A stretch of DNA of 64,000 bases from Tretioscincus oriximinensis. Its lineage: Eukaryota > Chordata > Lepidosauria > Squamata > Gymnophthalmidae. Location of the stretch: positions 11,567,869 to 11,631,868 of the forward strand of contig JAJVDF010000001.1 of the NCBI GenBank assembly GCA_022410635.1. Reading direction: 5' to 3'. A program made the translations under genes and the position numbers. Shown one piece after another: positions 46,251 through 57,784 of this stretch; position 1 is the stretch's first letter, and each line of letters opens with the position of its first letter. The notes beneath the pieces were generated by a model. The model saw only the letters and a program-made list of their open reading frames with translations, did not search any database and had not been told where the DNA came from.

Positions 46251-46396
46251 ACNTCNTTAACCTGGCCATTGGCTGAAAACCCTGCTCTCCCTTTCCTCCT
46301 TTCAGATATTGTTTTAATATGTTAATTTGGTTTTTGTTGTTAACTGTCCTGTGATCTTCACATATAGGGTGGCATAGAAATGTAAATAAATAAGTC
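46251..46396 (+). repeat. L2 LINE 3' end, old
   Basis: A diverged version of the L2 ending: 'cctggccattggctgaa', 'gatattgttttaatatg', 'gtgatcttcacatatagggt', AAAT tail. Confidence 0.75.
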
Positions 46397-47350
46397 AGGA
46401 AATCATTGCTGCCTGTTTTAGAAGAATAAATACTAATGACGTTTTTGTGATTTTGTCTATATAATGAAAAGATAGGACTTCCTAGAAATGTTCCTGATGC
46501 TTGGAAAGATTGAAGGTAAAAGAAGATGAGGTGGTTGAGGATAACACATATGAGCTTGGCCAGACTTCAGGAAGCAGTAGAAGACAGAGGGGCCTAGCAT
46601 GCTATGTTCCATGAGGTCATAAAGAGTTTAGACAGATGGAATTGAGTGACCAACAATAACAACGTCTGGCTGAAAAGTGCAGATTCAGAAGTGAGCCAGT
46701 TTATAACAAACTTTTTTTGTTTAAGTTTCTAATTAGAAAATGCCCTCCCTCCACAACATCACTTGACCCATAGGTGGTGTGCATCTTTGCCCTTAATCTT
46801 TCACAGTGGCTGGGAGCTTAGGAACCTTTTGGTGCTTTATGACAAACACTACATTTTGTTTAGAAATGAAGGATATTTTCTTTTAATTATGGAGAGGCTA
46901 CACAGCTGTTCTCAGGCATTGGTTCACCTCCTATAAATGTTAGACTCATTATTATTCCGGTTTCAAGCACTAGGCAGACCGGCTGTTTTGTCTCATTTGC
47001 TCCCTTAATTAGTTTTCAGGCACATCAGGAGTAACACACTGGTTTTGTTTTATATCAAGAAGATTTTGCCCTTCTATATAGGAAAAGAAAAATTTGTGCT
47101 TACTTCAGCAACCTCAGTTTCTTGAAGCTCCAGGAACTGAGCCATCAGCAAAATTAAATGCTCGTCAAGCACAAGAGGGGGCTTGCATTCTTTTGGAAGA
47201 GTCAGGCTTGGACATCTTTTGAGAAAGGATAAAATAATTGGCTAATTTAGAAGGTGAGTAGAAGGGAATAGGAAACAAAACTGGTATATCCAAAGAACCA
47301 CAAAAGAAGATGATGAACTGAAGTAATATGCCTGGAATTTAGAAGGAAAG
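46397..47350. other. Unassigned non-coding DNA
   Basis: Nothing recognised. Confidence 0.35.
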
Positions 47351-47354
47351 AGAC

Positions 47355-47765
47355 TCTGGGCCTTTTTGCACTTTGATTGGGGAATTATCTGATCAGAATC
47401 AGAGCACTTATTTCACTATTTGCTAAACATTCAGAAAANCCTTAGTTACTTTTGTGTGCACTGCTTTTAGTAGTCCACAGTCATTCCTGTGCTGTGGAAA
47501 TGTTCCTGCAGAAAATACAAATTATATATNCCAGATGTTCGGTGTTCTGTATGTCACATGACATGTTTTCAGTTTTCACCCAATCACAGTGAAGGGAGGC
47601 AAATTGATCAAGAAAAGCTAGAATGCAACCTTGAAATTTCTTGCTCCTGGGCTAGAAGCAGAAATGCTTCTGCTTGAGGGAGTGCAAAAAGCATNAAACA
47701 GTCTTCTCAGCCAATGGATGAGAATGGTTTCTGGAGATTATTCTTGGAAGAAAATATTCGTATTA
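47355..47765 (+). repeat. Family A repeat
   Basis: A near-complete copy from 'gggcctttttgcactttgat' through 'cttttagtagtccacagtc', 'gttctgtatgtcacatgaca', 'cccaatcacagtgaagggag', 'tttcttgctcctgggctag', to 'ggtttctggagattattc'. Confidence 0.7.
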
Positions 47766-47984
47766 AATAAATTCATGGCAGACCGCACTGCCAATAACTA
47801 CTAGCCCTGATGGCAGTATGAATACTTGTGCTGGAGGCCCTCCCCCTAAAGGGCAGGCGCTGGAGACNTAATCAGGGCACCTTATAGATTCTTTCTTGAG
47901 TGGGCTTCCATGTGAAATGGGTTGGCTTCTGTGGGAACCAACTATGAGTCTAGGTCATTTCTGCATCAGGTCTTATTCTGGAAT

Positions 47985-48140
47985 ATGGCCCTTTCCACAC
48001 TCAGCCTTATTCTGGGATACATCTTGGAATAGAGGTCTGATATCTGCAAGTAGAATAAGGCCCAATATAGAAAAGTTTCTATTCCAAGATAGAGATCCTA
48101 TAATCATGGAGCCTGCCGTAAGTTGCACTAGGAATGACAG
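47985..48140. repeat. Diverged foldback MITE
   Basis: It starts 'tatggccctttccacactca', as the element at 28582-28765, with partly pairing halves around 48040-48080 ('ggaatagag' / 'ctattccaag'). Confidence 0.5.
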
Positions 48141-48179
48141 ATTCCTATTTTGAGATAGAATCCACATTAATGCCTAGAG

Positions 48180-50840
48180 TTTAAGATCAGCCACTGATCT
48201 TGCAAGACACCTCTTAGGAACTGAGGCTTGGAGACTGTGAACAAGGCAAACTGCGTGTTTAGGCCTTGCTGGAGTACTTACATACGCAGCTGGCTAGTCA
48301 ATGTCAGAAGACACTGCTGGACCAGATGGACTTCTGGTCCAGTTCAGCAGGATGATTCTTGTGTTACTGTATCCTTACCAAGCAGACTATAATAAAACGA
48401 ACTTCTGCAATCTCGGGCTGCAAACCCCATAGCCTGGTACAATTCCTTCCTCTTATCTGTGGTGCTCTCAACCACTCTGGAATAATTTCTCTCTAGAAGT
48501 TTGATTTTTTGCTTCTTTTAGGTTTTGTTCTGCTAGGAAGGGTTGGTAGATTCGAGGGTTTTATTTTAAATGTGTTTTCACAATTGGTAGGGATTTTTCT
48601 TTTGGTACCTTTCCTAGGAATATAGTGAAGGGTAGGATATACATTTCTAAATAAGTAAATAATGGTTTAAATAGTAACCTTTACAGTGCTTTCAGTTGGT
48701 GGACCTTCATTTGTGACAACAGAAGGTCTTCCATGGTGACTGCTCCATCCTATCACCACATGCCATCACTATCTGAGAAACTGTTTTCTGGGCAGTGATT
48801 TTGCAGTCTACAACATATCATCCATAACCACAATAGAAAATGATGAAAATGCTTGCAACTGGAGATGAAAGACATCATCTTCAGTAGCAATTACAATGCT
48901 GTTCTCATGTTCCTGNGAACAAGCCACCTTCATTTAAAAGTGAGAACCTGTCCCCAGNTTCTGTCTAGCTTTGCTTCCAGTTNGCAGATAGAGCTGACTA
49001 AATGCTTCTGTTAAATCTGCAATGGGAAATGAGCCACTGGATTGCTAGCTGTGATTAGTTATCGCATCCAAACAGAGGACCTGCAGATTACATAAATTAT
49101 GTTAATTGAAGCCCTTCAATTTAACAAACAGAATATGAATCACCAGTGGATTGTGTTAGTACCTTTAATGGTGTCACGTTTGATTTATGAAGCACTTTGT
49201 TTCTGTCAAACACCCCCCCCCCCCCCATATCCTGCTTCTTCTTCAGGGACCTAGATAAGTTTCAAGATTCAGGAAGACAAGCATGCAGATTAAAATCTCA
49301 GCATCTTTCTCAATCTACATCATTCGGGTTGAGACAAGCTCGAACTGAGCTCTGGAATTAAGAGAAGAGCATCAAAGGACATTGGAGGTCATCTGAGTTA
49401 GCGTTATTGAAGATGCACACTATTCCAGAACCTGAAAAAGAATTTTCANGTCTTCTTAAGATAAGGCAACTTAAGTGGCAGGAGTTCTCTCTGAGAGAAG
49501 AGAAACTTTGATTTTCCTCCTGCATGAATAAAAATGCAATTTTTTTTTACCATGTGGCTGTTTTTGTAATTTCAGCTAGACAGATGCAAACAAAGTATCT
49601 AAGATGCTAAACCCCATAATTTTCCCAGGACAATATTGGATGTTATCATGGCATGCCATTATTGTTTTGGGTTAGTTGAATGGTATCTCTTAATACCATT
49701 TAATTCCACTATTTTGTGAAATAGTGATGCCAATCTGCAGGGGTCTTTAAGGTCAGCTTGTTTGAGGTTATGAAAAACTAGCCATTCACATGAAAAATAA
49801 AAAAGAGAGTGCATGGGTTTGTGGCTGGCGTTTGGTACCAGATTATCATGAATTAAGTCAGGGACACGAAAATAATCCCAGGGCTAGTTCTTGCATTCGG
49901 CAAAGGGCAGTAGGTTATAATTATACGCTCTTTTTTCAAATTGTGTGTTGTGTGCTAGTAATTGTAATCTAGAATATCTGGAGGGCCACACATTGAGCAG
50001 TCCTAAGTGACTGCAGAAGAAACAAATATTCAATATTATGGCAAGTAATAGTAACCTGGATTGCTCCAAATGATGCCCAGTATTTGTGTGGCCTATCTTC
50101 TCCTTCTACTACCGGCAAGCATGAAGGGTAAGCATTACTGTAGAATCTGCCAGATATTCTAGCTAGGGAGGATGTGCAAGAAGGTCAGAGGGTGATGATT
50201 TTTCATTTATGCATCTGGCTCCCTCTTGGAATCTTTTAAATCAACTCAATTAGAGCATTCCACCTTCCCATTTTCGGAAAAAGTTTTTAACTTTCCCTGG
50301 TTGAATAAATAGGGGAGGTAGTAGCAGAGGAAAGACCCAGGCAATGTGGGGAGGGGGAAAATCCCACACTAAGAAAAATAGCATCTTTGAGTTGGGGGGC
50401 TTTGGGGTCACCTGTTCTTGGTCAGGTATTTTGAAAATACAGTTTTCTTTGTGATTTATTAGTTGCTGTTTACTGGAAATGAAGAGACTCTTGACACAAG
50501 TGACACGAGGAGGAACAATACTCTTTCTGCAGTTGGAAAGGAAATGTGGAAGGCTATGTTTTCTTTAAGCTGAAAAAAAGCAGGCCAAGAAAACTAAATG
50601 TCTAGAGATATGTTCAGACATATTTTTTGAGATGCCTCCTGGGTGTATTTGGGGCTCAAGGGACAGCCAGAAAACATAAAATAACTTTTAACTCATTCTG
50701 AAAATTCTCCTCGTGCAACCCAGATTCCTGGGTTGAATTGCAGTTTGAGACAGATGCTGTGGGAGGCTATGGGACTTTTATATCCAATAGCAACCTACTC
50801 CCACTACTGGCTAATCAGGTATGTGAAAAATCATGTCGGA
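48180..50840. other. Longest stretch with few recognisable repeats
   Basis: Apart from a CR1-like scrap at 48310-48350 and a C-run at 49213-49226, I found no repeat boundary and no exon. 49040-49205 is AT-rich with several TTAATT/ATTTA-type homeodomain-like cores and looks unique. Non-coding function is possible but cannot be shown from one sequence. Confidence 0.4.
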
Positions 50841-50844
50841 TTAG

Positions 50845-51090
50845 AAGGGGAGCACATAAAGTGTGGAATGTGCTGAGATCTGGAGATATAAAACGCACCT
50901 CTTTCACGTGGTCTTTGGCTGAAGAAATGTCATTTTTGTCCCCACTTTAAGATATTGTTTTACACTGTTTTTAATTTGTTAATTTTATATTGATGTTTTG
51001 CTGTTGTCCACCCTGAGACCTTCGGGTATAGGGCAGAGTATAAGTATAAATTAATTAATTAAATAATAAATTAATTAATCTGTTTACTTC
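50845..51090 (+). repeat. L2 LINE 3' end
   Basis: It ends as the other L2 copies: 'cctgagaccttcgggtatag', 'agtataagtataaatt', with AATT-rich tail. The upstream part keeps 'aaacgcacctctttcacgtg' from the ORF2 end. Confidence 0.8.
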
Positions 51091-51094
51091 CACT

Positions 51095-51262
51095 GTATGT
51101 ATGTATGTATGTATGTATGTATGTATGTATGTATGTATGTATGTATGTATGTATGTATGTATGTATGCATGAATGCATGAATGCATGAATGCATGAATGC
51201 ATGAATGCATGCATGAATAAGTAAATAAATAAATAAATAAAAAATAATAAATAAATAAAGAG
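51095..51262. repeat. Compound microsatellite (TATG)n-(GCATGAAT)n-(AAAT)n
   Basis: About 18 TATG units at 51095-51166, then about six 8-bp GCATGAAT units to 51217, then AAAT units to 51262. The 8-mer block looks like a mutated derivative of paired tetramers that was then amplified. It sits just after an L2 tail. Confidence 0.95.
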
Positions 51263-51774
51263 GCTTAGTTTTAAAATGTTTGTGGCATGCTTATTTTTTT
51301 ACCATGTCTATAAATTTAATTTATTTGGAAATTTATATCACAGCTTTCATCACAGATCCCTGGGTGGGAAACAATAGTAAAAGAAAAAAGGTACAGATAA
51401 TACACATTTTGAACACAACAGGTCAAAAGCCTTGGGGGAGCTAAGCATCAAAGACTTCAGTTTTAACCAGGTGACAAAAAACACATAGTGTAGGTCCCTG
51501 CCAAGTCTCCAGAATCTGTGAACCGCTACAGAAAATTCTCTCCTGCATTTCTTGACCAAAGAACACTCCCCAACTGCTCTTTGTGAACACTGTATATATA
51601 TATATTCACTCACTTTTAATGCAAAATAAGTGAATGTATAGGGAAATTAAAAACAATCCCCCTTCTTGAACACACTCTTAGTGAAGTAAAGAAAAGGGAC
51701 TAAGGNCCTCCTTTCCATACCTTGATATGGAATAACAAAGACCTTGCTCCCTCTTAATACGCTTCATCCATATA
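51263..51774. other. Unassigned non-coding DNA
   Basis: A short TA-run lies at 51595-51604. No exon. Confidence 0.35.
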
Positions 51775-52373
51775 TAGGGTTGCCATACGTCCCGGGAAAG
51801 TGGGTCAATCCCGGTTTGGGGGACTAAAATATAGTCCCCTCCAGGTTTTAAGATAAAATCCTGGATTTTTACATTCCCCGATGCTGCATCAGGGAATGTA
51901 AAATTGCAGGATTTTAAAGGAAAAGCAGCCATCAGAGCTGACGGCTGCAGCCCGGCAACGCTTTCCGGGGTCCTGGAAGGAATCTNGGAGTGTGTCGTAG
52001 CTGCTCCAATGCTGGAGGCGGGGTTTGTCAGGCAAAGCGCGCCAAATCGCCTCCAGCAGAGCAGAAACGCCTGGGTTTGTGACAGGAGGACAGCTCTGTT
52101 CTCCCACAAACCCAGGCATTTTTGCTCCGCTGGAGGCGAGTTGGCGCGCTTTGCCTGACACGAAACCCCGCCTCCAGCATTGGAGCAGCTATGCACACAC
52201 ACACGCGCACACACGGATGTTTGTGGTGAGACAGGCAAAAGAGAGGTTCTGCCTGTCTCACTACAAGTGTCCGTATGTGCGCGTGCACGTGTGTACGTGT
52301 GTGTGCATGCGCGGGCACGCACCCTCACCCCACTCCCGTCCCGGTTTTGGGCTGCCAAAATATGGCAGCCCTA
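51775..52373. mobile_element. hAT-like element built of consecutive hairpins, copy 2
   Basis: 599 bp from TAGGGTTGCCATACGTCC to ..GGCAGCCCTA, flanked by perfect 8-bp duplications TCCATATA (51767-51774, 52374-52381). Hairpins in order: 51855-51884 with 51886-51915; 51925-51934 with 51939-51948; a large one over about 51995-52195 with arms of some 85 bp around a 20-base centre; and a GC/CA-rich one over about 52195-52315. These are the hairpins of 18981-19518 in reversed order, so this copy lies in the opposite orientation. No transposase frame; longer open frames here come from the GC-rich arms. Confidence 0.85.
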
Positions 52374-52384
52374 TCCATATAGGA

Positions 52385-54480
52385 TGCAATATATACTAGA
52401 CCAGGGTGCCCAAAATGGGCTTCTAATCTGGTTCACTGTTGAGGTCTCCAAATGTAGTCGGGGGTTAGGATATTGGACTATGGAGATCATATCACCAGTG
52501 GAAGAAAACAGATTCAATTGAAGGGGCTTCTTTTGCCCACCCAATGGTGTTTTTATCTGCAGTTTGGACATCAAACTGGAGACATCACTATCCCATTGAC
52601 TTGTAGCTTCATTCCATGAATAACTATTACTACATCCGAGTCAATGCAGTAAGTTCATTCTGAAGGAATATGCTTTTCTTTCACTAGAGGTATTCTAAAT
52701 CTTAATACAAATAAGATGCTAATCACTGTCTGCTGTAAGCTGCTAAAAGAACCTTGCATAAATATATATGAACAAATAAAATACCAGAGTGGGATNGGCT
52801 TCTGATTGAAATGTGAGATGTGGCAGCGAGCACCACTGAGGCCATATTGCCTCCTGCTCATTTGCATTCCCTACCAGCCCAGTTTTGTAGATGTGCATAT
52901 GCAGCAGATGTCACAGTGTTTTTGAATAGCACTTGTGACCTATCAATGTATGTCTATTTTTGTCTGTGATAGCAAATGGAATAAAATGTTGATGGGTATG
53001 TTTCAAATGACATTTTCTTGAATCTGGAATTATTTCAGCTGCACGCACTGAATTTCATTATGTTTACATAAAACATAGTGGTACTTTTATGCACTCCTCA
53101 CACAGTAAGTTTTTTTTTCTCTTTCCTTATTTTCTCCCTCTTTTTCTCTTTTCCCTCCCTCCCTCCCTTCTTCCTTTTCTTCTCTGCTTCCTATGTCTCT
53201 TTTCTCTTCCATTTTTTCTTTCCCTCCCTCCTATCCATGTAGATAGACATGTTCATGTATTTGCATGCCTGAGATGACAAACTCTAGTTGCTTTTGATAA
53301 GACAAACACAGCAGTGAATGTTTTATTTCTAGGCGCACAACAACTGGGGAGTGTAGATTAGCTCAACGCCTCTCTGATGGCAATAAATCTGTGTAAGGAT
53401 CAGGATTCTGACAAGAACCGTTATCTTGGAGCAAAAAGCCTTCTCTGCAAGAGCCAGAAAACCCTTTGATTTGTGCGTNGCCTGCACAGAGTACCTTCAT
53501 ACACCAAAGTGAGTGTCAGGTTCTGTTGACCTGGGAGGCGAACTTTGAAGTGCTGGTCTTAGGGCTTGGGAGAGCCAGGCTGGATAGTGAGATACAGAGC
53601 AGAGCAGGTACCAGGAACAGAATCTTAAGGTGAAATTCTTTGCATTGCTGGGATATCACAGGATCCTGTGAAGTAGTTTTTGTTTCAGGAACTTTTTCAT
53701 CTGGAATGTGTGTTCTCTGAAAGGGAAAGGAGAATTCAAAGAGGCATTTATAACACAGCGAACATAAGAAGATTCATGCCGCATCAGATCAGAAGGCTAT
53801 CTGAGGGAAACTTTGCACTGGCTGGTATTAGTAGATCAGTATGTATACTAGGATCCTCCCTTTCACACACTGCTGCAACCTAAAGAANATCCCATACACA
53901 GGAGCCTCTTCTTTTGATGAAAGCACCACAAGCATTCAAACAAGGATTTATTGAGAACTTACATCTGCTGCTCAGGGATTCCCTATGGATGAGTAACTTC
54001 TAAGCCTTTCTTCTCTCTTTTCTGATGGCCTTTCAGTGCCATTTTGATCCATATGAAAATGGACACATTCCAGGCCTTGGATGTCCATCCCAAGCTGCTG
54101 CTGTTCTCCATAATCAGGAATGATATGAAATAAGAACAGTGTGGATGGCATGTTTCNAGGTGTTGCATCCTGTCCTGGTTTGTCCCTGGACATTGCATCT
54201 CACCCATTTACAGCAAGGTCTGCATATGAGACCTGAAATAGGCTATTCACATGCCTGCTGCTGAGAAAGAAATAGAAATATTCCAGTGCCCAGCCTGCAA
54301 ATAGTCTTGCAGATCATTCTTTTCAGGAAAATGTGGAATTGATCTTATATTAGATTCTTACTGGGCAACTCTCAAACAGAGACCATCACCCTCAGGAGTG
54401 ACAGTCTCTTTTGGAGTTTGGGATTTTTTGCAGTTAAAAAAGGATTTTTTTCTGTTTAGACCTGAGCACATGGTCTAAAA
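52385..54480. other. Unassigned non-coding DNA
   Basis: Pyrimidine-rich DNA at 53107-53240. No exon, RNA gene or clear repeat end; the open frames are short and featureless. Confidence 0.4.
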
Positions 54481-54586
54481 GGGGAGGAGCTTGCTGATGG
54501 CTCACAGGAAGGAACTAGCAAACAAGAACAGCTGTATCCCCTTTCCAGGGGGTTGGGGGGAATTGCCAGGAGAGAAAGGTTGAAGT

Positions 54587-54915
54587 TTGGGGATTGGAAG
54601 TGCCAAGTGGGGAGTCCTGGCAACCAAATTGAGGTTGCTAAGTCGAAGATTGAAGTTCTGGACCTCTAAGGTAGCATTTTCCAAAATGTTACCTGTTCCA
54701 TGCACAGGGCCAGCTAGACAGGCAGAGATTAAAGGCTTCAATGTGTGGATGAGGCTGTGGTGTCATGAGGAAGAATTTAGATTTGTCAGGAACTGGGAGA
54801 CATTTTGGGACAAGCCATACTTGTACAAAAGGGACAGATTGCACTTGAATCAAGATGGAACCAGACTGCTGGCACTTAATATTAAAAAGATTGGAGAGCA
54901 GCTTTTAAACTGATA
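54587..54915 (+). repeat. LINE ORF1 3' end (esterase-like C-terminus)
   Basis: The frame ending at 54913 reads 'RFVRNWETFWDKPYLYKRDR' followed by LHLNQDGTRLLALNI and a stop. D-x-LHLN-x-x-G is the C-terminal signature of GDSL/SGNH-type esterase domains, which CR1-clade ORF1 proteins can carry. It is followed at once by antisense ORF2 sequence, so it is probably part of the same broken LINE. A host esterase is unlikely: there is no other domain and no exon structure. Confidence 0.5.
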
Positions 54916-54919
54916 CTCA

Positions 54920-55978
54920 GTGGAAAGCTGATAGGAGACTTTGACGAGGGACTTTATCAAAAGTCTTCTGAAAATCTAGATAGACAATATCAACTGGATC
55001 CCCTTTACCTGAGACCTTCGGGTATAGGGNGGGTTATAAGTATAAATAAATAAATAAATCTACATGTTTGTTAACACTCTCAAAGAATTCTAGCAAGTTA
55101 GTAAGACATGGTTTACTTTTGCAGAAGCCATGCTGAGTTTCATTCAGCAATGTGTGCTTCTCCGTGTGTTTAGTAATTTTGTTCTTAATTATGGTTTCCA
55201 ACACTTTATCTGGAACTGATGTTAAACTGATGGGTCTATAGTTTCTGGGATCACCCTGGGATCCTTTTTTGAAGATTGGTGTTATATTAGCTACCCTCCA
55301 ATCTACTGGTAATATCCCTGATCTTAAGGAAAGATTAACTATTTTGGTTAGAAGTTCAGCAATTTCACTTTTGAGTTTTTAAAGAATTCTTGTGTGAATG
55401 CCATCTGGCCCTGGGGGTTTATTAATGTTTAGCTTATTAAGGCTAGCAGTGACCTCCTCCCTTGTTATCTCTATCCAGTTTAATTCCTCTGTTGTTCTTT
55501 CTGAGAAGACTAAATCTATTGCAGGTAAATTCCCTCTGTCATCTTCAGTGAAAACTGAAGCAAACAATTCATTTAACCTCTGTGCAATCTCCACGTCCTC
55601 TTTGATTATGCCCTTTTGTCCATTGCTATCTAGTGGTCCGACTGTTTTCCTGGTAGGATTCTTATTTCTGATATATTTGAAAAAGTCATTATTTCTTTTA
55701 CTATTCTTTGCGATGCGCTCCTCAAAGTTTTTCTTTGCATTCCTGACTACCACCTTGCATTTGTTTTGCCACAGTTTGTGCTCCTTTCTGTTCTCCTCAC
55801 TAAGATAAGCCTTCAACTTTTTAAATGAGTTTCTCTTCATTCTAATGACTGCAGAGGTAAGCCATATAGGTGTCTTCTTGGACTCGCCGGAACCCTTTAT
55901 TCTCTTGGGAATGCATTTTATTTGAGCTTCCAATATTGTATTTGCAAACAGTTTCCACGCTTTAAGAGAGCAATAGAA
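54920..55978 (-). repeat. CR1-clade LINE ORF2, linker and reverse-transcriptase part, inverted
   Basis: The minus frame 55978-55379 covers the region after the endonuclease ('RFYCSLKAWKLFANTI', 'KTPIWLTSAVIRMKRNSFKK') through 'ELFASVFTEDDRGNLP' to 'LNKLNINKPPGPDGI', the start of the RT domain. Beyond a lesion, minus-strand blocks 'WRVANITPIFKKGSQGD', 'NYRPISLTS' and 'DPVDIVYLDFQKTFDKVP' follow (with frameshifts) down to about 54925; these are RT fingers and palm. The YxDD catalytic box lies beyond the end and is absent. An L2 tail has inserted at 55009-55059. Confidence 0.85.
55009..55059 (+). repeat. Very short L2 tail insertion
   Basis: Only 'tgagaccttcgggtataggg' to (AAAT)n is present, about 51 bases, splitting the RT coding sequence between the 'NLLEFFESVNK' part and the 'DPVDIVYL' part. 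Confidence 0.75.
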
Positions 55979-56178
55979 ACGTTCATAGGCACCAAGGGTA
56001 ATTCTCCTAGGATGGATGTCTTGATACTGCCTCCAAGATGGAGCAACAGACAGGATTTCTGAAAATTGCATGCTGTGGAGAACAGGTGTATATTAGTGGA
56101 CCACTGTGTACGACAGAAGGCTGTACTAGATGGGCTGTGGTCCGATTCAGTCCGATTCTCTTAGGTTCTTATGTTCAG
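55979..56178 (+). repeat. CR1-like LINE 3' UTR and tail
   Basis: The order 'taggatggatgt', 'gatactgcctccaagatgga', 'gtactagatgggctgtgg', 'ttaggttcttatg' is that of the sense copies at 43990-44219. It abuts the antisense ORF2 segment directly. Confidence 0.8.
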
Positions 56179-57780
56179 TAATAAAGCTTTATTCTGACAA
56201 TTGGTTAAAGTAGCAACAACTTTAAAATCTGTACTTGGCAGCTCTGTGGAAGTTCTTGATATTATTCCCTCTGGCCTCTGATCTCAAGATTCAGATCCAT
56301 TAAGGTTCCAGTAATTTCTTGTCTTAGAATCAACTAAAAATGCCCAATTTTGCACAAAATGAAATCAGATCTGATCCTGTTAAACAACAACAACAAAATC
56401 ATATGTCAGTTGTTTTACTATAAATATTTGATGTTCCAGCAGCTGTCCAAACTATGAACTGTTTACTGCCCCATATGAAAAATGACATTTCTTGCTTACC
56501 TGCAAGTGTTCACTTTTGCAAGTTCATTTCTGCTACTTCCTGACACTATCTATCCATCTCAGCTTCAGCTTTCCCATTTTGCCTTCAGTCTCTCCCAATC
56601 TCAAAANCTTTTCCAGTGATGTCAAAGGGTTATGGGAATGCGGACTCATGTTTCCTCAGGATCTACATTGTTGCTAGCAGAGATTTGTGGCCTTTGTGAG
56701 ACATTTTCCAGCTCTCCAGTTCCTTCTCCCATCCCAGCCAGCTTTGTTTCCTTAGGGAAGTATTTCCTCTCCATGGTAGGAGCAGGGCAGTTTTCTCCCA
56801 CACTTCTAGTCTGTTTAGTCTGTTTATCTGCTGCTGATTAGACTTCCTTCATGTCAAAACCTGGGGAGAAAAACGAAAAAGCTTGCAGCAAGTGTTACCT
56901 GATCGGCAAGGGTCCTACGGTGGCAGCAAAACACATGCATTGCCTCACTGAGCGTATCCTTCTCAATGCATCCAACAGAGCAACCCCAAGCCCTTCCTGT
57001 TAAAGCCAGATGGCTGTTTTCAGCCATTGTGTCTAATCTGACCTAGCAGTATCATTTGGGTCAAAGAAGAAAGCAGATCTGGTTCTTATTTCTCTCTATT
57101 CCACATAGCCCTCCTCCCAATTCTTTCTTCCAAAAGGTATCTATCTTTCCTACAAATTGTGCTCCTTGCAGAGACGGTGCTCTGATTTCTTCCATGCTTT
57201 TGTATGCTTTCCAAATTCTTTGATGTTGGATTGTTTCACAGGCAATGTGACCCGATTTGTAATTTCCTTTTGAGGAAGAGTGCTAGAGAATAGTAATGTT
57301 TCCACTGCATTGTCTATTTATATGACCTTAAGAACCTTGGAAGAAGCTTGGAGGTTCATCCCAAAAGCTTATCTGCTCTAAGATGCTGTTTTCAGCGTTA
57401 GAAAGGGTGCAATCACATAGGATTTTTCTGAAATGCCTTCCATATTTACCTAGCTAAAAAAACAAGCATTCATACAAGAAAAGGAAAATCCTCCAAGTTT
57501 GGGGTATCAAAAATGTCATGATCATAATACGGAAGTGGAAAATAAACATAGGCTGCATCCAGACAGGGTCAATCTATTTGCAAGTAGAATCTGTGTTGCC
57601 TTTAAACCACTACGTTGTTGTATAAATTGACAGACTACAAGTTTAAGAACCGATTATCTGTTTCCTGTGAAAACCAGCTCAAACTGCTATATATGGTTAT
57701 TACACAAAGACTAACTAGCAATACAGATTTGTGGAGGTAAATGATAACAACAAGTAGATCACACAAAAAATGGAAATGCA
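56179..57780. other. Unassigned non-coding DNA
   Basis: No exon, RNA gene or repeat end was recognised. Confidence 0.35.
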
Positions 57781-57784
57781 AAGT

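Noticed and set aside
51095..51262. Regularly spaced direct repeats, considered as a CRISPR array
   Set aside because: A contiguous microsatellite without unique spacers, in vertebrate DNA.
54587..54913. Esterase-like frame as a host GDSL lipase exon
   Set aside because: Only the terminal LHLN..G motif is present, with no catalytic Ser block, and it adjoins LINE ORF2 sequence. A LINE ORF1 end is the simpler reading.
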